Of a stretch of 64,000 nucleotides of DNA, positions 58,691 through 64,000 are shown piece after piece. Below the pieces are notes generated by a model, which searched no databases, had not been told where the DNA came from, and worked only from the letters and a program-made list of their open reading frames with translations. This stretch comes from Tepidimonas ignava (GTDB lineage Bacteria > Pseudomonadota > Gammaproteobacteria > Burkholderiales > Burkholderiaceae_C). Positions within the stretch are counted from its first letter, which is position 1, and each line of letters starts with the position of its first letter. Where the stretch lies: NCBI RefSeq assembly GCF_004342625.1, contig NZ_SMAH01000008.1, positions 81,898-145,897 of the forward strand, in the 5' to 3' direction. Both the position numbers and the translations under genes were made by a program.

Positions 58691-60460
58691 TCACAGGTCT
58701 TCGCTGCCCAGCAGCATTTCGGTGATGCCCTTGCCGGCTTGCACCATCGGCCAGACGTTTTCGGTCGGGTCGGTGCGAAAGTCGATGAACACCGTGCGGT
58801 CTTTGAGCTTGCGCGCCTCGCGCAGCGCCGGCTCGACGTCCTGCGGACGCTCAACCAACATGCCCACGTGGCCATACGCCTCGGCCAGCTTGACGAAGTT
58901 GGGCAACGCGTCCATGTACGAGTGGCTGTAGCGGCCCGAGTACTCGATCTCCTGCCACTGCCGCACCATGCCCAGGTAGCGGTTGTTGAGCGACAGAATC
59001 TTGATCGGGGTGTTGTACTGCAGGCAGGTGGACAGTTCCTGGATGCACATCTGCACCGAGCCTTCGCCGGTGACGCAAAACACCTCCGACTGCGGCCGCG
59101 CCATTTTGATGCCCATCGCGTAGGGGATGCCCACCCCCATCGTGCCCAGCCCGCCGGAGTTGATCCAGCGCCGTGGTTGATCGAAGCGGTAAAACTGCGC
59201 CGCCCACATCTGGTGCTGCCCCACGTCGGAGGTGATGTAGACGTCGTCGTCCTTGGTCATCTTCCACAGCGTCTCGATCACGTACTGCGGCTTGATGACC
59301 TCGGTGTTGTCGCGGTCGTACCGGAGGCAGTCGCGCGCACGCCACCCCTCGATCGTGGCCCACCACTCGGCCAGCGCGCGCTCGTCCGGGCGGCGGCCGG
59401 CCTCGCGCAGCATCGCGATCAGCTCGGTCAAGACTTCCTTGACGTCACCGACGATGGGCACATCCACCTTGACGCGCTTGGAGATGCTGGACGGGTCGAT
59501 GTCGATGTGGATGATCTTGCGCTCGACCTGCGCGAAGTGCTTCGGGTTGCCGATGACGCGGTCGTCGAAGCGCGCCCCCACCGCCAGCAGCACGTCGCAG
59601 TGCTGCATGGCGTTGTTGGCCTCGTAGGTGCCGTGCATGCCCAGCATGCCCAGAAAGCGCCGGTCGGAGGCGGGAAAGGCGCCCAGCCCCATCAGCGTGT
59701 TGGTGACCGGGTAGTTGAGCAGGTCGACCAGCTCGCGCAGCTCGGCCACCGCGTTGCCCAGGATCACGCCGCCGCCGGTGTAGATGTAGGGCCGCTTGGC
59801 GCTGAGCAGCAGTTGCAGCGCTTTGCGGATCTGTCCGCCGTGGCCCTTGCGCACGGGGTTGTACGAACGCATCGTGACCGACTCCGGGTAGCCGGTGTAG
59901 AGCGTCTTTTTGAACGACACGTCCTTGGGGATGTCGACCACCACCGGGCCAGGGCGACCGGTGCGCGCGATGTGAAAGGCCTTTTTGACGGTCAGCGCCA
60001 GGTCACGCACATCCTTGACCAGGAAGTTGTGCTTGACAATGGGGCGCGTGATGCCCACCGTGTCGCACTCCTGGAAGGCGTCTTGCCCGATGGCGTGCGT
60101 GGGCACGTTGCCGGTGATGATGACCATCGGGATCGAATCCATGTACGCGGTGGCGATGCCCGTGACCGCGTTGGTGACCCCAGGCCCGCTGGTGACCAGC
60201 GCCACGCCGACGTTGCCCGTGGCGCGCGCGTAGCCATCCGCCGCATGCACGGCGGCTTGTTCGTGACGCACCAGGATGTGTTGGATGCCCTCTTGGCGGT
60301 ACAGCGCGTCGTAGATGTACAGCACCGCCCCACCGGGGTAGCCCCAGACGTATTCGACACCTTCGGCTTGCAGGCAGCGCACCAGGATATCGGCGCCCAT
60401 CAGCTCTTCGCCATGGGTGGCCGCCGCGGCCGAGGCCAGTTCGGGTTGGGAGATTTTCAT
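58691..60460 (-). CDS. ilvB: acetolactate synthase large (catalytic) subunit
   Basis: TPP enzyme joining pyruvate with pyruvate or 2-ketobutyrate. The 589-residue product has WGYPGGAVLYIYDAL, the catalytic Glu in LVRHEQAAVHAADGYAR, the FAD-associated central domain and the TPP motif beginning GEGSVQM and ending LSLNN (GEG replaces the textbook GDG). It is the first gene of ilvB-ilvH-ilvC-pssA-leuA. The symbol ilvI would be equally acceptable. Confidence 0.97.
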   Translation of the reverse strand: MKISQPELASAAAATHGEELMGADILVRCLQAEGVEYVWGYPGGAVLYIYDALYRQEGIQHILVRHEQAAVHAADGYARATGNVGVALVTSGPGVTNAVTGIATAYMDSIPMVIITGNVPTHAIGQDAFQECDTVGITRPIVKHNFLVKDVRDLALTVKKAFHIARTGRPGPVVVDIPKDVSFKKTLYTGYPESVTMRSYNPVRKGHGGQIRKALQLLLSAKRPYIYTGGGVILGNAVAELRELVDLLNYPVTNTLMGLGAFPASDRRFLGMLGMHGTYEANNAMQHCDVLLAVGARFDDRVIGNPKHFAQVERKIIHIDIDPSSISKRVKVDVPIVGDVKEVLTELIAMLREAGRRPDERALAEWWATIEGWRARDCLRYDRDNTEVIKPQYVIETLWKMTKDDDVYITSDVGQHQMWAAQFYRFDQPRRWINSGGLGTMGVGIPYAMGIKMARPQSEVFCVTGEGSVQMCIQELSTCLQYNTPIKILSLNNRYLGMVRQWQEIEYSGRYSHSYMDALPNFVKLAEAYGHVGMLVERPQDVEPALREARKLKDRTVFIDFRTDPTENVWPMVQAGKGITEMLLGSEDL

Positions 60461-60619
60461 GATGTTGAACCTTGCAGTGTTTTCTCTGACGAAAAACTTC
60501 CGGTGCCCCTCGGCAGTCGCGCCCTTGTGAGGCGGCTTCGGGACTTAGGACCCAACGGCCATGGCGGATACACCGCCGACCGGGGCCCGTTTCGGGCGAC
60601 ATGGGTGATGACCCGCCGA
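60461..60619 (-). promoter_or_regulatory. leader region of the ilv operon
   Basis: A 159-base gap before ilvB. A minus-strand CATAAT (complement of 60619-60624) could be a -10 with a leader of about 150 bases. I looked for a leader peptide rich in Val, Ile or Leu codons and found none, and no hairpin plus U-tract terminator is evident, so attenuation like that of leuA is not supported here. Confidence 0.3.
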
Positions 60620-61552
60620 TTATGGCATCAAATGGGCGTGTTCGGTGCGTCGCGCACCCCAGCGCCACGGTGAACGCCATGGCGCATCGACGTGCAACAC
60701 ATCCTCGGCCAGCCATTGCGCAGCCCGGCGGCCGCGCGCCGCCACGTACGTTGGGGGCAGTTGCTGGTAGTCGTCGTTGAACACTTCAAAACTGTAGTCA
60801 CCCCGGTACCCCAGCCGGTGCAGCCGCAACACCAGTTGGGCCAGTTGTTCACTGTGCACCCCTTCGCCGGGGAACACGCGGAACGTGCGCGCGGTGCTGA
60901 TGCGCTCTTCCGGCGTGCGCACTTCCTGCCACATGAAATCGGACAGTTGCACAAGAAAAATGCGTTGGGGATCGAGCTCGTCCACCCACTCCAGGGGCGT
61001 CTGGGTCGCGAAGATGTGGTACGAGTCCAGCCCCAAACCCAGGTTGGGGCAGTCGGCGCGGCTGACCACATCCCAGGCGGTGGTGAACTCGCGCACGTAC
61101 CGTCCCCAGGACAGCGCCTCGTACGCGATGCGTATGCCCAGCGGCACCGCCATGATGGCCAGCTTGCGCAGGTCGCGCGCCCAGTGCTCCATGTCGGCGC
61201 TGGCGTGCGCTGAGGTGGACGAGCACACCAGCAGCACCTCGGCGCCCACTTCGGCGGCCATCTCCAGCATCGTCTGGGCCACCCCCACTTTGTACGGGTG
61301 CAGGTGCCCGCTCAAGCCCTCGAAATCGCGCAGCACCTGCAACCCCGTGGGGCGCAAACCGCTGGCGCGCACGGCGCGCGCGGCGGCACGCCAGCCGTCA
61401 GGGTGGTGGCTCAGGTCGCTGGCCTTGAGCATCACCTGCGAAAACCCCGCCGCGGCAATAGCCTCCAGTTTGGCCTGCAAGGGGCCCGCCAGCGTCGTGG
61501 TGTCCATGCCAAAGCGGGCAATGCCGGGGTCGTGCAACGGTTGCATGGCCAT
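60620..61552 (-). CDS. sugar phosphate isomerase/epimerase-family 3-dehydroshikimate dehydratase (QuiC N-domain-like)
   Basis: A 310-residue TIM-barrel protein of the AP endonuclease 2 family. RFGMDTTTLAGPLQAKL, VLLVCSSTS, AYEALSWGRYV, LGLGLDSYHIF and the metal-ligand-rich FLVQLSDFMW and GYRGDYSFEVFND match the dehydratase half of the two-domain QuiC enzymes, which turn 3-dehydroshikimate into protocatechuate. The partner half is the preceding separate gene. GGGGTG lies 6 bases before ATG 61552; a GTG at 61561 overlapping the upstream stop is an alternative start. Specificity is inferred from family and context. Confidence 0.75.
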   Translation of the reverse strand: MAMQPLHDPGIARFGMDTTTLAGPLQAKLEAIAAAGFSQVMLKASDLSHHPDGWRAAARAVRASGLRPTGLQVLRDFEGLSGHLHPYKVGVAQTMLEMAAEVGAEVLLVCSSTSAHASADMEHWARDLRKLAIMAVPLGIRIAYEALSWGRYVREFTTAWDVVSRADCPNLGLGLDSYHIFATQTPLEWVDELDPQRIFLVQLSDFMWQEVRTPEERISTARTFRVFPGEGVHSEQLAQLVLRLHRLGYRGDYSFEVFNDDYQQLPPTYVAARGRRAAQWLAEDVLHVDAPWRSPWRWGARRTEHAHLMP

Positions 61553-61557
61553 ACGCG

Positions 61558-62472
61558 TCACCCCTGGCGTTGGCTGTGCACCAGTTCAAACACCACCGAC
61601 CCGAGGTAGGTGCGCGTAATGGCCCCGCGCGGCTCGGTGTGCGCGGCGGAAGTTTCGACAAACTCCACGCCCCGCGCACGCAGCAGTCGAACCGCCTCCA
61701 GCACATCCGGCACCCCCAGCCCGATGCGCTGCAAGCGCTCGTCGCTGTCGAGCACGTTGGGATCAGGCTCCACCAGTTGCAGCATGAAGCTTTGCGTCGG
61801 CGCATGCCCGGGCACCTGCATCAGCTTGCCTTTGGGCATGATGCCGTAGCGCTGCTCGTCGGGGATCAGCGTGGCGCCGAGCAGCTCCTGGTAGAACTCG
61901 ATCCAGTCGTGGGTACGCCCCAGCCCGACGTACTGCACGACGCCAAAAAAATGCATGCCCGCCAACGCTGGCGGATGGCGCGACACCCCCGGCATCGACA
62001 CGAAGTCAATGTCGTAAATGGAAAACTCGCGCCAGCGGTCGACGAAATAGAGCCGGCTACCGCCGACGCCGTGGATGGCGGGAATGTTGAGCTCCATGAC
62101 CTGCGCGTGCGGCGGCACCGGCCACGCACCGCGTTGCTGCAAACGTTCAAACGCGGCACGGGCATCGCGCACACGCAACCCCAGGGCAGCAATGACGGGC
62201 CGACCGCCGGCCCCGAGTTGCGCAGCGCGCGCCTCGTCAAGGTGAGCGTTGACCACCACGTTGAGTTCGCCTTGGCGGTACAGCGTCACCTCGCGCGAGC
62301 GGTGGCGCGCCACCGCCACAAAGCCCATCAGCTCCAGCACTTGGCCCAGCGCCTGCGGCTGGTGGGTGGCGTACTCGATGAACTCCAACCCTTCCAGGCC
62401 CAGCGGGTTGGCTTCGTCGGCCCAATCGGCCAGCCCAGGTTCGCGGGGCGGCAGGTGCAGCAAATCGCTCAT
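61558..62472 (-). CDS. VOC-fold HPPD-like protein (QuiC C-domain-like)
   Basis: A 304-residue protein with two vicinal-oxygen-chelate modules like 4-hydroxyphenylpyruvate dioxygenase: GLEGLEFIEYATHQPQAL at the start of the first module, MHFFGVVQYVGLGRTHDWIEF opening the second and YLGSVVFELVHS with a metal-ligand Glu at the end. In two-domain QuiC proteins such a module is fused to the dehydratase; here it is a separate gene upstream of it. It overlaps the shikimate dehydrogenase gene by 4 bases. A true dioxygenase role cannot be excluded. Confidence 0.75.
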   Translation of the reverse strand: MSDLLHLPPREPGLADWADEANPLGLEGLEFIEYATHQPQALGQVLELMGFVAVARHRSREVTLYRQGELNVVVNAHLDEARAAQLGAGGRPVIAALGLRVRDARAAFERLQQRGAWPVPPHAQVMELNIPAIHGVGGSRLYFVDRWREFSIYDIDFVSMPGVSRHPPALAGMHFFGVVQYVGLGRTHDWIEFYQELLGATLIPDEQRYGIMPKGKLMQVPGHAPTQSFMLQLVEPDPNVLDSDERLQRIGLGVPDVLEAVRLLRARGVEFVETSAAHTEPRGAITRTYLGSVVFELVHSQRQG

Positions 62473-63338
62473 GATGCCTCCTGTGCCTCGGCGGGCAGTG
62501 CCGCCGCGTCTTGCCCGGCCACGCGGCGCAGGGTGTCGGGGGTGGTGGTCGGCAACCCAAAAAATTCGAGGTACGCAGGGATTTGCTCGTACAGCATGTC
62601 CGCACCCACCTGGATGCGGCAGCCGCGCGCCAGCGCCGCGCGCAACAACGGCGTGATGTCGGCGCGCAGCACCACCTCCCCCACCAGGGTGCCGGGCTGC
62701 AAGCGCGACACATCCAGCGGCAGCGGATCGCCCTCGTGCATGCCCAGCGGCGTGGCGTTGACGACGATGTCCAGGCCGGACGGGTCAGGGTCGGCACAGA
62801 GCACCTGCGTGTTGGGGTAGTGCTGCGCCAGCCGCCGGGCCAGGGCTTGGGCTGCCCCCGCGCGCACGTCGTGCACGCGCACCTGTGCCACGCCCGCAGC
62901 GGCCAGCGCGGCGGCGATGGCGCTGCCGACCCCGCCACAGCCGACCACCAGCGCACGCGCCCCCTGCACCGTCACCCCTTTGCGCAGCAACCCGCGCACA
63001 AAGCCCACGCCGTCGAACAGGTCACCCACCAGACGGCCATCGGCGTCGCGGCGCACCGCGTTGCACGCCCCGGCCACCTGCACCGCGGGACTGACCACGT
63101 CCAGCAGTTCCACCGTGCGCACCTTGTGCGGCATCGTCACCAGCGCGCCGCGCACGTTGTCCAACGCGAAGATGCTGCGCAACAGCACCGGGTACGGCTC
63201 GGGACGGCATGCCAACGGCACCACCACCACGTTGGCACCGATCGACTCGAAGTACGGGTTGTAGATCAGCGGCGACTTGAAGGTGTGGGTGGGGTAGCCG
63301 ATGTGGACGATCAGCTCGGTCAGGCCGTCGATGCGCAT
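62469..63338 (-). CDS. aroE: shikimate/quinate dehydrogenase-family protein
   Basis: A 289-residue AroE-fold enzyme: substrate domain with HIGYPTHTFKSPLIYN and the catalytic Lys in VTMPHKVRTVELLD, and NAD(P) domain with VGCGGVGSAIAAALA and NATPLGMHEGDPLP. Context with dehydroshikimate dehydratase and a TRAP binding protein suggests catabolic use (quinate or shikimate oxidation) rather than aromatic amino-acid synthesis, so the symbol is by homology only. CAGGAG lies 9 bases before ATG 63338; a GTG at 63359 overlapping the upstream stop would add 7 residues. Confidence 0.85.
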   Translation of the reverse strand: MRIDGLTELIVHIGYPTHTFKSPLIYNPYFESIGANVVVVPLACRPEPYPVLLRSIFALDNVRGALVTMPHKVRTVELLDVVSPAVQVAGACNAVRRDADGRLVGDLFDGVGFVRGLLRKGVTVQGARALVVGCGGVGSAIAAALAAAGVAQVRVHDVRAGAAQALARRLAQHYPNTQVLCADPDPSGLDIVVNATPLGMHEGDPLPLDVSRLQPGTLVGEVVLRADITPLLRAALARGCRIQVGADMLYEQIPAYLEFFGLPTTTPDTLRRVAGQDAAALPAEAQEAS

Positions 63339-63355
63339 GGTGACGAACTCCTGGC

Positions 63356-64000
63356 TCACTTGCGCAGCTTGTCCAGCTCGGCCTGCAAGGCGGCCACCGT
63401 GGCCTCGCCCACCGCGGCGGTGTGCTTGGCGATGACGGGCTTCATGCGCTCGCGCATTTTGGCCACCTCGGCGGCGGGCAGCTCGCTGACCTGCATGCCG
63501 GCTTTTTTGAGGTTATCCAGCGTGCTGTCGACCGACGCGCGGGCCTGCTGGCGTTGAAACTTGGCCGATTCCAGCGCCGCTTCTTGCAAAATGCGGCGGT
63601 CGTCGGCGCTGAGGCTGTCCCAGAACTTTTTGCTCACCACCACCGACTGCGGGTTGTACTGGTGGTAGGTCAGCGTCAGGTACTTTTGCACTTCGTAAAA
63701 CTTGGCACCCCAGATCGTGGCCACAGGGTTTTCCTGCCCATCGACCGCGCGCTGCTCCAGCGCGGCGTACAGCTCAGGAAATGGCAGCGGCGTCGGGTTG
63801 GCCCCCAGCGCCGACACCCAGTCAACATTGATGGGGTTGGGAATGACACGCAGCTTCAGGCCGGCAATGTCCTCCACCTTGGTGATCGGACGGCGGTTGT
63901 TGGTAGTCGTCCCTGAAAAATTCATTTTCACGCCGCCCGCAGCCGCAGCAGCGGCGGGTTGGCGACGCGAGTCTCGGTTGGCCGCAGCCGGACGAGCCAG
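63356..64000 (-). CDS. TRAP transporter solute-binding protein DctP, C-terminal part
   Basis: The visible frame runs off the right edge. From NNRRPITKVEDIAGLKLRVI through NPTPLPFPELYAALEQRAVDGQENPVATIW and YHQYNPQSVVVSKKFWDSL it is a DctP-type periplasmic binding protein, the extracellular receptor of a TRAP carboxylate importer. The conserved Arg of the ligand site is in LKLRVI. The 69 bases upstream of GTG 63931 stay open but encode an Ala/Arg-rich stretch unlike DctP, so either the true frame shifts there or the family boundary lies outside the window. Ligand is probably a quinate- or shikimate-like acid, by context. Confidence 0.78.
   Translation of the reverse strand: MARPAAANRDSRRQPAAAAAAGGVKMNFSGTTTNNRRPITKVEDIAGLKLRVIPNPINVDWVSALGANPTPLPFPELYAALEQRAVDGQENPVATIWGAKFYEVQKYLTLTYHQYNPQSVVVSKKFWDSLSADDRRILQEAALESAKFQRQQARASVDSTLDNLKKAGMQVSELPAAEVAKMRERMKPVIAKHTAAVGEATVAALQAELDKLRK

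Noticed and set aside
60461..60619. Branched-chain amino-acid leader peptide before ilvB.
   Set aside because: Short frames such as a five-codon ATG...TAA exist, but none is enriched in Val, Ile or Leu codons, and no terminator stem with U-tract follows.

Overview
The window is 64 kb of GC-rich DNA, almost fully coding on both strands with very short gaps. The gene set is housekeeping plus central metabolism: ftsH-folP-glmM, the ilv-pssA-leuA cluster, aat-bpt, the FinR-like ferredoxin partners, relA, mfd, dnaB and a DUF2789 gene. Together with 3-hydroxybutyrate dehydrogenase and quinate/shikimate catabolism genes it points to a betaproteobacterium of the Burkholderiales, most like a Comamonadaceae-type organism (Tepidimonas or a relative would fit, but that is inference from content, not a database match). 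I see no phage, transposase, integrase, CRISPR array or rRNA operon.

Layout. 1-2.4 kb: end of a molybdoenzyme operon (NrfD-type membrane anchor, TorD-type chaperone, small cytochrome c) and a C26 amidotransferase. 2.4-12 kb: glmM-folP-ftsH and rlmE on the minus strand, then yhbY, prlC, rpiA and pyrD. 12-17.2 kb: minus-strand stress, transport and redox genes (UspA, Kef-type antiporter, FAD oxidase, dsbB, fpr). 17.4-21.2 kb: yggX-mnmC and fdxA with a second type of ferredoxin-NADP reductase. 21.2-25.3 kb: thiamine genes, thiD divergent from thiO-thiS-thiG-thiE, followed directly by tRNA-Asn. 25.3-31.3 kb: two c-di-GMP genes flanking DUF2789-dnaB. 31.3-39.7 kb: tRNA-Val, relA, an alpha/beta hydrolase, bdhA, a SIMPL protein, an OmpR/EnvZ-type pair and a fused ispDF. 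39.7-52 kb: mfd, yitT, serB, trpB2, a thioredoxin-like protein, an AAA/PD-(D/E)XK protein, an aminotransferase, and nth-aat-bpt. 52-60.5 kb: IclR regulator, PBP7-type peptidase, then leuA, pssA, ilvC, ilvH and ilvB on the minus strand. 60.6-64 kb: a minus-strand operon for uptake and conversion of shikimate/quinate-type compounds, cut by the right edge.

Genes in a run are tightly packed: at least ten junctions use a 4-base ATGA or GTGA stop/start overlap, so translational coupling is common here.

The most informative non-coding element is a leucine attenuator in front of leuA. It has a 19-codon leader peptide with four consecutive Leu codons, a pause hairpin and a hairpin plus U-tract terminator. 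Other structures worth checking are a possible three-way-junction leader in front of a diguanylate cyclase and a long palindrome in front of yggX. The ispDF fusion and a QuiC function split over two genes are the main oddities of gene structure. I did not find an obviously new multi-gene system; the accessory-looking candidates are listed as findings.
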